NCBI RefSeq assembly: GCF_022919575.1 | Contig: NZ_CP095071.1 | Location: 1-64,000, forward strand | Direction of reading: 5' to 3' | DNA length: 64,000 nucleotides | Source of the DNA: Gracilibacillus salinarum | Lineage (GTDB): Bacteria > Bacillota > Bacilli > Bacillales > Amphibacillaceae | Part shown: piece after piece, positions 7,898-15,980 of the stretch | Layout: every line of letters starts with the position of its first letter | Position numbering within the stretch: the first letter of the stretch is position 1 | The notes under the pieces: generated by a model | What the model was told of the DNA's origin: nothing | The model's input: the letters and a program-made list of their open reading frames with translations, nothing else | The model's database searches: none | Translations under genes and position numbers: made by a program

Positions 7898-8710
7898 TTA
7901 CGAAGTTTGAACCTTGTTCCTTGATAAAATTTTTTCAGCAATCATATTAGGGACTTCTTCTGGTAATAAATGCCCGGCACGCTCGAAGGTTGTTAAAGTA
8001 GCTTTCGGTATATACTTAATTAGCTCATAACCAATATGATAAGGGATAATTTCATCATTCTTACCCCAAAAGATCGATACAGGAATATCTATTTCTGACA
8101 GTGCTTGTTCAGATAAGTCTCCTTGATGATCGTTGAGTATTTTGATGATACACGGATACATACTATGATTGAGGAATGGTTGCTTATAATGCTCCAGCAT
8201 CTCATCGGTAATTAAATGATCATGATAAATAGAATGACGGAGCATTTCATATACTCCTTTTCTCTTCAATAGCCGTCGTGCTAAAAATGGCGAAAGCGGG
8301 TTATGGCAAATTGCTTTGGCAAATAGTGGCGAATGCTTCATAAAACTGCATGGCGCCAGTAAATATAGCTCGGTAATTTGATTAAGCTGGTGAGCACAAC
8401 GCAATGCAATCTGACCACCCATTGAATGTCCGACTATTGCAGCAGTCTCAATAAAATGATCTGCCATGATGAATTGTATAGCTTCCACCATGTGATCATA
8501 CGAAAATAAACAAGATTTTGATTTTTCACTGTTTCCAAAGGGCGGGATATCTATCGTAAGTAATTGAAAGTCATTTTGAATTTTAGGAATAACTTTACGA
8601 TAGCAGTAGGATGAAGCCAAAAAGCCATGGAGTAAAATGATAGTTGGTTTTGTTGGATTTGCATAGAATTGATAGCTAATAATATGACCTTTGAATGGGA
8701 TGGTGTTCAT
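7898..8710 (-). CDS. yugF: YugF-like alpha/beta hydrolase
   Basis: A 270-residue alpha/beta-hydrolase-fold protein of unknown substrate. It shows HGFLASSYCYR (oxyanion region), the nucleophile elbow GHSMGGQIAL, the acid in WGKNDEIIP and the catalytic His in RAGHLLPEE near the C-terminus, so the Ser-Asp-His triad is complete. A GTG seven codons upstream (8731) is in frame, but AAGGAG in that stretch suggests translation from the ATG at 8710. It is adjacent to patB on the same strand, with 70 bp between. A terminator-like hairpin precedes the ribosome site (8746-8769). Confidence 0.85.
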   Translation of the reverse strand: MNTIPFKGHIISYQFYANPTKPTIILLHGFLASSYCYRKVIPKIQNDFQLLTIDIPPFGNSEKSKSCLFSYDHMVEAIQFIMADHFIETAAIVGHSMGGQIALRCAHQLNQITELYLLAPCSFMKHSPLFAKAICHNPLSPFLARRLLKRKGVYEMLRHSIYHDHLITDEMLEHYKQPFLNHSMYPCIIKILNDHQGDLSEQALSEIDIPVSIFWGKNDEIIPYHIGYELIKYIPKATLTTFERAGHLLPEEVPNMIAEKILSRNKVQTS

Positions 8711-8736
8711 CTGTCCTAAGCGCTCCTTCACTTAAG

Positions 8737-8769
8737 AAAAAAATAAGCAAAGCGATGTATCGCTTTGCT
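8737..8769 (-). promoter_or_regulatory. Terminator-like hairpin in the yugF leader
   Basis: AGCAAAGCGAT (8746-8756) and ATCGCTTTGCT (8759-8769) pair perfectly over 11 bp. Read on the minus strand, the stem is followed by TTATTTTTTTC and then the yugF ribosome site. This has the form of an intrinsic terminator in a 5' leader (attenuator). No small gene was found between it and the divergent yugI. Confidence 0.55.
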
Positions 8770-8916
8770 ATCCAGGGGGAATACGAGAAAGTCTTACATA
8801 TTTATATATTTCCCAATTACGTTTATTTTAAACCTGTTTTTTAAAAAAAGAGACAAAAATTGATTATCAACCAATCCTTTGCTATTTTCTACTGATATAT
8901 GCTAACATTACATAAT

Positions 8917-8940
8917 GTTTACAACATATATCGATGGTAT
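8917..8940 (+). promoter_or_regulatory. Candidate sigma-B promoter of yugI
   Basis: GTTTAC (8917-8922), 12-bp spacer, TGGTAT (8935-8940), close to the sigma-B pattern GTTTaa-N12-15-GGGTAT. B. subtilis YugI is a general stress protein, which fits. An inverted repeat AACATTA-CA-TAATGTT (8903-8918) overlaps the -35 side. Confidence 0.4.
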
Positions 8941-8964
8941 AAATAGATAGAGGAGATGGAACGT

Positions 8965-9315
8965 ATGTCAGATCATTTTCAGGTAGGAGATATAGTAGAA
9001 GGTGTCGTCAGTGGTGTACAGCCGTATGGTGCCTTTGTTTCTATTGATGAGAATACACAAGGCTTGGTACACATATCAGAAGTAACTAACGGATTTGTAA
9101 AAAACATTTCAGATCATATTAAAGAAGGGGACAAGGTAAAAGTAAAAATCATTGATGTAGATGAGCAGGACAACAAATTTGCACTGTCTATACGTGCTCT
9201 TGAATCAAAAGAGAAAATGGAACGTCAGCAAAGTACGATAAGTGATAAAGAAGGAGAGCACGGGTTTAATACATTAAAGGATAAGTTGAAAGAATGGATT
9301 AAACAGTCAGAATAA
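8965..9315 (+). CDS. yugI: S1 RNA-binding domain protein YugI (general stress protein 13)
   Basis: A cytoplasmic ribosome/RNA-associated protein with a single S1 OB-fold domain (residues about 4-75): VGDIVEGVVSGVQPYGAFVSI, GLVHISEVTNGFVKNI and GDKVKVKIIDVD are classic S1 segments. A charged C-terminal tail follows. I start at ATG 8965 (116 aa), because AGGAG abuts the upstream ATG at 8956 but lies 9 nt from 8965. The order patB-yugF-yugI-yuzA-pgi parallels B. subtilis. Likely stress-induced. Confidence 0.9.
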   Translation: MSDHFQVGDIVEGVVSGVQPYGAFVSIDENTQGLVHISEVTNGFVKNISDHIKEGDKVKVKIIDVDEQDNKFALSIRALESKEKMERQQSTISDKEGEHGFNTLKDKLKEWIKQSE

Positions 9316-9320
9316 AGTGA

Positions 9321-9355
9321 AAACCAACAACAAATTAATGATGTTGTTGGTTTAT
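9321..9355 (+). terminator. Terminator of yugI
   Basis: AAACCAACAACA/TGTTGTTGGTTT, 12-bp perfect stem with a 9-nt loop, then an AT-rich tail. Confidence 0.75.
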
Positions 9356-9425
9356 TTATTATACGGTAGGATAGCATAAAATTTTAGCAATGATGAAGCA
9401 CGACGTAGCGAAAAATGTAGAATAA

Positions 9426-9472
9426 GAAAAACTTCGGCACTCGCCAATAGACGAGACGAATGCCGAGTTATT
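9426..9472 (-). terminator. Terminator of yuzA
   Basis: On the minus strand CTCGGCA...TGCCGAAG forms a long stem with internal CG pairs and is followed by TTTTTC. It lies about 30 bp past the yuzA stop. Confidence 0.7.
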
Positions 9473-9502
9473 CTAATCGGAGAAAGTCTTATTCTTTCTG
9501 TA

Positions 9503-9700
9503 TCATCTATCATTTGAATCGAACAAAAAGGAAATGCTAATAATACCTGCAATGCCGACAAGTGTATAAATAATACGGGCAAAGGTGCCTTCCTGACTGC
9601 CGCCACCAAAAATTGCGGCGACCAGGTCAAATTGAAACAGTCCTATTAATAACCAATTAATTGCCCCGATTATAACGAGAATTAAGGCAAGTTTTTTCAT
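9503..9700 (-). CDS. yuzA: YuzA-like DUF378 membrane protein
   Basis: A 65-residue membrane protein with two hydrophobic spans. It contains the DUF378 signature near the N-terminus (IIGAINWLLIGLFQFDLVAAIFG) and a second span (ARIIYTLVGIAGIISISFLF). Function is unknown. The ATG at 9700 is preceded by AAAGGAGAG. Position between yugI and pgi agrees with the B. subtilis yug region. Confidence 0.85.
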   Translation of the reverse strand: MKKLALILVIIGAINWLLIGLFQFDLVAAIFGGGSQEGTFARIIYTLVGIAGIISISFLFDSNDR

Positions 9701-9911
9701 TAGAGCACTCTCCTTTCTTGTAATAGTTGGAAGTGAAACTTATTTTGTGTACTTTGATTTCAGAATATACAACTTAAGTCTATTCTTATATATAGAAATA
9801 TTGGTTATTTTCAGAAGTTTTTTGAAAAATCTCATTTTGCATTGCTTGATTTAGGAGACAGGATTCGGTACATTTAAATAGTGAGATAAAATTATTGGAG
9901 GTTACAAGAAC

Positions 9912-11258
9912 ATGACACATGTACGTTTTGATTATGAGAAAGCTTTGACTTTCTTTGGGGAACATGAACTTGAATATTTGAAAGAGCCTGTAAAGCTAGC
10001 ACATGAAATGGTACATAACAAAACAGGCGCAGGTAACGACTTTCTAGGATGGGTCAATCTGCCAACTGATTATGATAAGGAAGAGTTTGCACGTATTAAA
10101 AAATCAGCAGATAAAATTAAATCTGACTCCGATGTACTGTTAGTGGTTGGTATTGGCGGTTCTTATTTAGGAGCTCGTGCTGCTATCGAAATGTTAAACC
10201 ATTCCTTTTACAATGAATTAGCTAAAGACCAGCGTGATACGCCACAAGTATTTTTCGTTGGAAATAGCATTAGTGCACCATACATTAATGATCTGTTTGA
10301 TGTATTAAAAGATAAAGACGTTTCTGTAAATGTTATTTCAAAGAGTGGTACAACTACTGAGCCAGCGATCGCTTTCCGTATTTTCCGTAAGTTCTTAGAA
10401 GAGAAATATGGCGTGGAAGAAGCAAGAAAACGTATCTATGCTACTACTGACAAAGCGAAAGGTGCGTTAAAAACGTTAGCAACAGAAGAAGGATATGAGA
10501 GCTTTGTTATTCCTGACGATGTAGGTGGACGCTATTCAGTATTAACTGCTGTAGGACTGTTACCAATCGCCGTAAGTGGTGTTGATATTGATAGTATGAT
10601 GGAAGGTGCTCAAAAAGCACAACAAGAACTTAGCGAAGCAGATTTAGCGAAGAATCCTGCCTATCAATATGCTGCGGTACGAAATATCCTTTACAATAAA
10701 GGTAACACGATCGAAATGTTAATCAATTATGAACCATCCTTACAGTATTTCTCAGAGTGGTGGAAGCAGCTTTTCGGTGAAAGTGAAGGGAAAGATTTTA
10801 AAGGAATTTATCCTTCTTCAGCAAACTTCTCTACTGATCTGCATTCATTAGGTCAGTATGTGCAAGAGGGACGTCGTGATATTTTTGAAACAGTCCTTCA
10901 TGTCGAAGAACCGAAATCTAATATTACAATTGAGAAAGAAGAACAAGACCTCGATGGCTTGAACTACTTAGCAGGGGAAACATTAGACTTTGTTAATGAG
11001 AAAGCATTCCAAGGTACGTTATTGGCACATACGGATGGACAAGTACCAAACTTGTTAGTTCATTTACCGAAGCTTGATGCTTATACTTTCGGTTATGTTG
11101 TCTATTTCTTTGAAAAAGCATGTGCGATCAGTGGTTATTTATTAGGTGTTAATCCATTTGATCAGCCTGGTGTGGAAGCATATAAGAAAAATATGTTTGC
11201 TTTATTAGGAAAACCAGGATTTGAAGAAGAAAAAGCAAAATTAGAAAAAAGATTATAA
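9912..11258 (+). CDS. pgi: Glucose-6-phosphate isomerase
   Basis: Cytoplasmic aldose-ketose isomerase interconverting glucose-6-phosphate and fructose-6-phosphate. The 448-residue length is normal for the short Gram-positive type. Visible family segments are [14 protein letters not shown] (residues about 78-91), [14 protein letters not shown] (phosphate-binding), [29 protein letters not shown] and the C-terminal [16 protein letters not shown] carrying the catalytic lysine. The ATG follows TTGGAGG. Monocistronic, ending with a strong terminator. Confidence 0.97.
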   Translation: MTHVRFDYEKALTFFGEHELEYLKEPVKLAHEMVHNKTGAGNDFLGWVNLPTDYDKEEFARIKKSADKIKSDSDVLLVVGIGGSYLGARAAIEMLNHSFYNELAKDQRDTPQVFFVGNSISAPYINDLFDVLKDKDVSVNVISKSGTTTEPAIAFRIFRKFLEEKYGVEEARKRIYATTDKAKGALKTLATEEGYESFVIPDDVGGRYSVLTAVGLLPIAVSGVDIDSMMEGAQKAQQELSEADLAKNPAYQYAAVRNILYNKGNTIEMLINYEPSLQYFSEWWKQLFGESEGKDFKGIYPSSANFSTDLHSLGQYVQEGRRDIFETVLHVEEPKSNITIEKEEQDLDGLNYLAGETLDFVNEKAFQGTLLAHTDGQVPNLLVHLPKLDAYTFGYVVYFFEKACAISGYLLGVNPFDQPGVEAYKKNMFALLGKPGFEEEKAKLEKRL

Positions 11259-11270
11259 GTTTCAAATGAG

Positions 11271-11313
11271 GTGGCACTTACCAGCAACGCGTTGGTAGTG
11301 CCACTTTTTTATT
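11271..11313 (+). terminator. Terminator of pgi
   Basis: GTGGCACTTACCAGC pairs with GTTGGTAGTGCCAC around AACGC, then TTTTTT. Confidence 0.85.
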
Positions 11314-11362
11314 TTAACAGAAAGTGCAGTCCATTAATCATATTGAACAGGAAATCCAATAT

Positions 11363-11512
11363 AAGCAGTGGTGCTAGGCACTATCGAATGGTTGCTAATC
11401 CATGCAGATAGCGATCGATATTATTCCTGTTACATCAGCTCTAGAGCAACATCCTAGCGTAGGCCTATTTTCAGAGCTTTGCTAAGCAGACAACATTAAC
11501 ATCCATATTGGC
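11363..11512 (+). repeat. Interspersed repeat, copy B (central linker fragment)
   Basis: This fragment matches the linker between the alpha and beta units of the full copies: AGCAGTGGTGCTAGG (11364), GGTTGCTAATCCATGCAGATAGCG (split in copies D and K), TGTTACATCAG and CATCCTAGCGTAGGCC (about 11450). It then jumps to TTTCAGAGCTTTGCTAAGCAG and a decayed right end (ACATCCATATTGG). GC-rich units are missing. It fills the stretch between pgi and the small repeat-containing ORF. Confidence 0.65.
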
Positions 11513-11565
11513 TATCATTTCATATGCTAGTCATTACAGGAGAAAAGACGATAAAAGTGCGGTGC

Positions 11566-11689
11566 GTGGAAATCTGTATCATTTAGAAGGAAAGGAACCA
11601 AAAGAGGGGAGCAGTCATGAGAGATTTGTATCGTTTATCGAGAAAGGAACCAAAAGTAGGGAGCAATGCATGGAGATTTGTATCGTTTA
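11566..11689 (+). repeat. Tandem 53-bp direct repeat (two full units and one partial)
   Basis: Unit 1 is 11566-11618, unit 2 is 11619-11671 and a partial third is 11672-11689. Shared blocks are GAAAGGAACCAAAAG and TTTGTATCGTTTA. The period is not a multiple of three. Each copy nevertheless encodes a similar peptide (LYxLxxKEPKxGS...RFVSF) in its own frame, which suggests duplication within a coding sequence. Confidence 0.7.
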
Positions 11690-11760
11690 AAAAGAATGGG
11701 TACAGATGTATGGTGTTACCAGGATGGTTTTGTCTCGCTGTAGTGACTCCGCTAACATAA
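11617..11760 (+). CDS. Small 47-aa ORF with KEPKVGSNAWRFVSF, unknown
   Basis: ATG at 11617, preceded by AGGGGAG with a 5-nt spacer, opens 47 codons ending at TAA 11758-11760. The peptide has a basic N-terminal half (MRDLYRLSRKEPKVGSNAWR) and a hydrophobic C-terminus (MVLPGWFCLAVVTPLT). The upstream copy of the tandem repeat encodes the related peptide LYHLEGKEPKEGSSHERFVSF in another frame. It may be a real small protein gene that has undergone partial duplication, or a decaying one. No family is recognised. Confidence 0.35.
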   Translation: MRDLYRLSRKEPKVGSNAWRFVSFKKNGYRCMVLPGWFCLAVVTPLT

Positions 11761-11825
11761 TTCTGTTTTAGAGGTAGCTACACTTCTATTTTCTCCATCT
11801 AAAGCAATAAATTTCGAAATTATTT

Positions 11826-11890
11826 AAAGAAAAAGCGGAACAGAACACGAAGGTAGATAGAACTTTCGTGTTCTGTTCCGCTTTTTCTTT
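11826..11890. terminator. Very long bidirectional terminator of yugN (26-bp perfect stem)
   Basis: Left arm 11826-11851 and right arm 11865-11890 are perfectly complementary over 26 bp (core AAAGCGGAACAGAACACGAA) with a 13-nt loop. T runs flank the stem on both strands. It lies about 14 bp past the yugN stop. Confidence 0.85.
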
Positions 11891-11903
11891 GTCTGCAACT
11901 TTT

Positions 11904-12320
11904 TTACTCATTATTGATTTGTGCCAGTAACACTTCGGCATTCTGCAGCATTACTTTGCCTTGTTCAATATAGGCAGACGGAGTAGCGGCATCCTTTTCT
12001 TTCGGAGTTTGAAATTGATTGATTGAAGCTTGCATTACTCCGCTTTTTGCAGAAGCGTCAATATCATCCTTGTATCGGTGTGACAATATATACGGATTAT
12101 CCATTCTTATGACTGCATTGTCATTGTCAATTTCACCATGAATCGAATGAAATGGGATCCGTAAAAAGTGATAGCCACCGTCATTTGCCAGCTTATAATC
12201 AAAAAAACCATGATCATAATCCCAAGCTCCGCCTAGCGTATATCCCTCATTTTCTAATATTGTTTTTACTTGCTTATAATAATAGTCCTTACCCTTTATC
12301 GTGGAATCTAATTCATACAT
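11904..12320 (-). CDS. yugN: YugN-like family protein
   Basis: A 138-residue soluble protein of the YugN-like family (unknown function, Bacillaceae). Features are MYELDSTIKGKDYYYKQV, LGGAWDYDHGFFDYKL around residues 32-47 and FLRIPFHSIHGEID. There is no signal peptide or membrane span. The ATG follows AAAGGGGG. It lies next to the K+ channel gene yugO on the same strand, as in B. subtilis. Confidence 0.85.
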   Translation of the reverse strand: MYELDSTIKGKDYYYKQVKTILENEGYTLGGAWDYDHGFFDYKLANDGGYHFLRIPFHSIHGEIDNDNAVIRMDNPYILSHRYKDDIDASAKSGVMQASINQFQTPKEKDAATPSAYIEQGKVMLQNAEVLLAQINNE

Positions 12321-12510
12321 GTCGAATCCCCCTTTTTTTATAGAGTGTCCTTACCTATGTAAAATATGTAACAAGTTAGGCAAACTTAAAATATAGAGAT
12401 ATCCTTTTTTAAAATCACTGTCCTTCTATAAAAGTGTATGCCTATTGTGAAGCAACTGTATTTATCTTCAAATGAATAATAGTATAAAATATATTCACGA
12501 TAATGCGCAG

Positions 12511-13527
12511 CTAATAATGCTTGTTGGCATGATCGGTGGGAATCAGGTAAATTAACTTGTCATCCTTTTTTGTTTGTAAGGAAAAGGATGGATGGAGTAT
12601 GATCTCTTTTTCGCGAATTAAGCCAATTAACCACTTGCCATCTTTTAATAAATGCTGGGCACAGAAATAAAAATCTTGTTCTGTTAGCGCATCCTCTATT
12701 TCTTCTGAACAAAATTGTTGCTCTTCCAATGTTTTGGCTATTATATCGGTGATTTGTACATCTTCTTGAAATAAGGACTGATAAAACAAAGAACTCATAA
12801 AATTATTAGAGCGGACTAATACATTTGCTCCTGCACGCATCGCATTAATTCGCTGTATCTCTGTCAAAATTTCAGCAATAATGTGAATCGATGGATTATT
12901 GCCTCGTGCTGCGATAATATTAAGAATGGTCTGTCTATCTGCTTCTTGTTCTGTTAATGTAGGATCTGCTGTGATAATTACTGATTTTGCCTCTCGGATA
13001 TTAGCCTTTTTTAGTGTTTCATCAGAAGTTGGTAGACCGTGAATAAAATGAATACTGTGTTTGTGAAAAGAAAGCTGATCCAAGGTATGATCAATTAAAA
13101 TCGTATCGGCATTATGCTTATGATCACGAATCATTTGAATTAATTGCTTAGTACGTTCATTCCATCCTATAATGATCGTGTGATGGCTTCCTTTGTAAGA
13201 AATTTTGCCATCTGTCAAATTTTTTTCATGTTTAATCGTGCCTGCAGACAAGGTAGCCATATAAAAAGTTACGAAGCCACCACCTGCTAATATCAGCAGG
13301 ATACCAAGAAACTTACCTAAAAAACTTAAAGGTACATAATCACCATATCCGACAGTTGAGCCAGTTACAAAAGCCCACCAGACACCATCAAATGTAGTTG
13401 GAAAATGCTCGGGCTCAATCATATGTATGAGGTAGCCAAAACCAATCATTAATAGCGTGACACTAAGTAAGAGCCGGACGATGACAGGTAAGTGAAAATA
13501 AAATTTTATCCATTTATACCAAATCAT
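12511..13527 (-). CDS. yugO: YugO-like potassium channel with RCK domain
   Basis: A 338-residue two-TM K+ channel. TM1 is at residues about 16-35, followed by a pore helix and the K+ selectivity filter TVGYGD at residues 58-63, then TM2 at about 70-92. From residue about 115 there is an RCK (TrkA-N) domain (HTIIIGWNERTKQLI, DHTLDQL, VIITADPTLTEQEAD). The first glycine-rich loop reads GWNERT rather than GxGxxG, as is common in YugO-like channels. In B. subtilis YugO mediates K+ efflux for electrical signalling in biofilms. The ATG follows AAAGGTG. Confidence 0.9.
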   Translation of the reverse strand: MIWYKWIKFYFHLPVIVRLLLSVTLLMIGFGYLIHMIEPEHFPTTFDGVWWAFVTGSTVGYGDYVPLSFLGKFLGILLILAGGGFVTFYMATLSAGTIKHEKNLTDGKISYKGSHHTIIIGWNERTKQLIQMIRDHKHNADTILIDHTLDQLSFHKHSIHFIHGLPTSDETLKKANIREAKSVIITADPTLTEQEADRQTILNIIAARGNNPSIHIIAEILTEIQRINAMRAGANVLVRSNNFMSSLFYQSLFQEDVQITDIIAKTLEEQQFCSEEIEDALTEQDFYFCAQHLLKDGKWLIGLIREKEIILHPSFSLQTKKDDKLIYLIPTDHANKHY

Positions 13528-13594
13528 TTGATCACCTTTTTTACATATAGTGTAAGCAAATTGAGAAACCTTATTCTGAATGGAGGAATAATTT

Positions 13595-14647
13595 ATGGAG
13601 AAAGAAAGATTAACGTTTTTACAGGAATTGTTACATACACCATCACCATCTAGTTTAGAAATGCAAATTCAGAAAAAATGGATGGCATATGTAGCTCCGT
13701 TTGCTGATGAAATTCGCACAGACCATGCGGGTAATGTGGTTGCAGTCAGAAATGAAGCTGCAGATTTTCACCTGCTATTAGCAGGTCATTGTGATGAAAT
13801 TGCATTTGTTGTTAACCGGATAGATGAGGATGGCTTTGTATACGTAGACAAAATGGGTGGTATTAATCCTAAGTCTGCAATCGGAATGAAAGTCGAAATC
13901 ATTGGAGACGAAGCAATTGTTCCAGGAGTGATTGGTGTTAATGCACAACATCATGGCGGTATAAAAGGTGACTTCGATGTAGAGGATTTATTTATTGATT
14001 GCGGTGCGATTTCCAAACAGGAAACGAACGTACAAGTCGGTGATCTAGTCGTATATCGTCGACAGTCCGAAGTATTGAAGGATCGCTATATTTCGGGAAG
14101 AGGGCTTGATAACCGTACTGGTGCATTTATCGTGGCAGAAGTAATGAGAAGACTAAAAGATGAAAAAATTAATATTGGCATTTATGGAGTCAGTACAGTA
14201 AATGAAGAGACGAATATGGGCGGAGCATACTTTGCAGCAGCAGGTTTACAACCAGATGCTGCATTGGCATTGGATGTAACCTTCGCTACGGATTATCCAT
14301 CTGTTGACAGAAGAAAACATGGTGATATTCGCTTGGATGGTGGTCCGGTATTGGCAAAAGGTGCGCCAATTAATCGCAAATTAAATCAATTATTAGAGAA
14401 AACAGCAAAAGATATAGATATGACAGTACAATATGAATTAACACCTCGTCATACAGGAACAGATGCAGATAAGATGCGCTTAACCGGAAAAGGTGTGCCG
14501 GTCAGTCTCGTTTCTCTTCCGTTGCGCTACATGCATTCACCTGTCGAAACTGCAAGTCTTCAAGATATTGAAGAGGAAATTACGCTACTTGTGGAATTGA
14601 TTAAAAATATGACAGGCAAGGAAAGCTTAAACCCACTAGAGGATTAA
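13595..14647 (+). CDS. M42 family metallopeptidase (glutamyl aminopeptidase-like)
   Basis: A 350-residue cytosolic di-zinc aminopeptidase of family M42 (PepA/FrvX/YtoP-like), which forms large tetrahedral dodecamers that clip N-terminal residues from peptides. Metal ligands and catalytic residues are visible: LAGHCDEIAF (His, catalytic Asp), GRGLDNRTGA (bridging Asp), NEETNMGGA (catalytic Glu pair), ALDVTFATD (Asp) and YMHSPVETA (His). The ATG follows TGGAGGA. It is divergent from yugO. The exact paralogue (ytoP, ysdC or frvX type) cannot be fixed from motifs. Confidence 0.9.
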   Translation: MEKERLTFLQELLHTPSPSSLEMQIQKKWMAYVAPFADEIRTDHAGNVVAVRNEAADFHLLLAGHCDEIAFVVNRIDEDGFVYVDKMGGINPKSAIGMKVEIIGDEAIVPGVIGVNAQHHGGIKGDFDVEDLFIDCGAISKQETNVQVGDLVVYRRQSEVLKDRYISGRGLDNRTGAFIVAEVMRRLKDEKINIGIYGVSTVNEETNMGGAYFAAAGLQPDAALALDVTFATDYPSVDRRKHGDIRLDGGPVLAKGAPINRKLNQLLEKTAKDIDMTVQYELTPRHTGTDADKMRLTGKGVPVSLVSLPLRYMHSPVETASLQDIEEEITLLVELIKNMTGKESLNPLED

Positions 14648-14651
14648 AAGA

Positions 14652-14680
14652 TTGACAACTTCCTTGAAAAAACATACGAT
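14652..14680 (+). promoter_or_regulatory. Promoter of the ECF S-component gene
   Basis: Perfect TTGACA (14652-14657), 17-bp spacer, TACGAT (14675-14680). The -35 region is mirrored by TGTCAAT at 14691, giving an ATTGACA/TGTCAAT inverted repeat that could be an operator. There is no FMN riboswitch. Confidence 0.6.
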
Positions 14681-14711
14681 TTAAATATTGTGTCAATAGG
14701 GGGACATTATA

Positions 14712-15284
14712 TTGAAATCTGCTCAAACGAGTAATCTCTATCGTTTAATCGTTATTTCGATTATGGGAACCATTTCGGTTTTATTAATTTTATTAAATTT
14801 TCCTTTACCATTTCCATTTATCCCAGCTTATTTACGTATTGATTTAAGTGATATTCCGGCTTTAATTGCGGGCGTAATGTTTTCGCCATTGGCAGGGGTT
14901 CTAGTTGTTGCGATTAAAAACTTACTGTATGTAATTGTGACAGCTATTTCTGATCCAATTGGCGCCATTGCCAATTTCTTTGCGGGTCTTTTTTATGTTT
15001 TGCCAGTTGCATATTTATTTAAAAAGCATCAGACCATGAAAAACGTGCTGATAGGATTAGCGATCGGTACGATAATCATGACAATTGGAATGTCACTGCT
15101 CAATTATTTTGCAATAATTCCAGCGTACAGCTTGTTTATGGGATGGGAAGAGATGTCTCAAAGTGTGAAGTTGAGTACTGTATTAATTGGAATTTTACCA
15201 TTTAATTTGATCAAAGGTATTATTGTAGCAGTGGTGTTTGCAATTATATTTGTTAAGCTTCAGAAATGGATAGAGAAAAACTGA
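14712..15284 (+). CDS. RibU-like ECF transporter S component (probable riboflavin uptake)
   Basis: A 190-residue membrane protein with about six hydrophobic spans. It resembles RibU/FmnP (YpaA), the substrate-binding S component of energy-coupling-factor vitamin transporters: ISIMGTISVLLILL, YLRIDLSDIPALIAGVMFSPLAGVLV and the C-terminal LIKGIIVAVVFAII. The shared EcfA/A'/T module is not in the window. Start is a TTG after GGGGGACA. Riboflavin is the likely substrate by family resemblance, but the usual FMN riboswitch is missing, so the specificity is less sure. Confidence 0.8.
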   Translation: MKSAQTSNLYRLIVISIMGTISVLLILLNFPLPFPFIPAYLRIDLSDIPALIAGVMFSPLAGVLVVAIKNLLYVIVTAISDPIGAIANFFAGLFYVLPVAYLFKKHQTMKNVLIGLAIGTIIMTIGMSLLNYFAIIPAYSLFMGWEEMSQSVKLSTVLIGILPFNLIKGIIVAVVFAIIFVKLQKWIEKN

Positions 15285-15288
15285 TAAA

Positions 15289-15321
15289 AAAGGAGTCTGT
15301 CATAAGGCAGACTCTTTTTTA
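15289..15321 (+). terminator. Terminator of the ECF S-component gene
   Basis: GAGTCTG...CAGACTC stem followed by TTTTTT. Confidence 0.85.
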
Positions 15322-15433
15322 TCATTAACAATCAATTCATAGCTATAAAGTCAAACAGCAGAAGTAAATGGGCCTCGTACTAAAAAAAGAAAGATTGGCT
15401 GGAGCAGTATCCGACCACATGAATCTGATTTCC

Positions 15434-15980
15434 CATAATATGGATTATGCCAAGCTGCTTAGTGGTGATTTTGAAGGGATTCATGTGCTAGGATACCGCT
15501 CCGTCCAACCACTCCGCGTCCTGCGGGGCACGGCTGAAGCTAGGCTACTACTCGAGCTACTTCTTTGCTGCCTTGCACTGAGGAAGCCTACATCGAAGCT
15601 TTACTAGAAGACACAGGTGCAGACGTTGTGGATCTTCAGCACCTGCCAATCCCACGGGAGTCTACGTGGTTGGCCTACGCTAGGATGTGGACTCTACAAC
15701 TTTTGTAAGAGATAGCATATTGTTCACTGTATATATAACAGGAATGGAGTGAATAACATAATGCCTAGAACCACTGCTTCTAGCTGTTTCAAATGTTGTA
15801 GAACTTCCATTAAGCGTAGAAAATATGCGGAGACTCCCGTGGAATCAGCGCGAGCTGAAGATCAACTTGGTAAAGAAAAGAATTATTTGGCAATACAGTT
15901 TTTGTTGACATAATCCATATTATAGGAAGTTGTTTATTAATTAAGTCAATTAGGACCGGGCGAGTTATGCCCGGTTTTTT
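15434..15980 (+). repeat. Type-1 interspersed repeat, copy C (full ends, beta unit, truncated alpha unit)
   Basis: Left end CATAATATGGATTATG (15434-15449) and right end CATAATCCATATTATAGG (15908-15925) are inverted repeats. Inside, in reverse orientation, are the beta unit with the long apical insert (about 15491-15685; CCAACCACTCCGCGTCC ... GGGAGTCTACGTGGTTGG), the linker (about 15690-15800) and the first half of an alpha unit. The tail after the right end is GGACCGGGCGAGTTATGCCCGG plus TTTTTT split at 15952-15980, a strong terminator hairpin touching the menI stop. Open frames inside are not genes. Confidence 0.85.

Noticed and set aside
9352..9630. 92-aa frame on the minus strand
   Set aside because: It overlaps yuzA, a recognised DUF378 gene, in another frame and runs through the yuzA terminator.
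11566..11689. CRISPR array
   Set aside because: The repeat is a contiguous tandem duplication without spacers and no cas genes are present.
12511..13527. Damaged RCK domain in the YugO-like channel (GWNERT instead of GxGxxG)
   Set aside because: The frame is intact, the selectivity filter is perfect, and this variation is usual in YugO-type channels.
14641..14711. FMN riboswitch upstream of the RibU-like gene
   Set aside because: The leader is only about 60 bp, with a simple promoter and inverted repeat; none of the conserved RFN blocks are present.
15368..15607. Open reading frame inside repeat copy C, and similar frames at 24084-24308, 24525-24746, 30449-30667, 46112-46335 and 62571-62843
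   Set aside because: They lie wholly in the GC-rich repeat units, lack ribosome sites and do not keep frame between copies.
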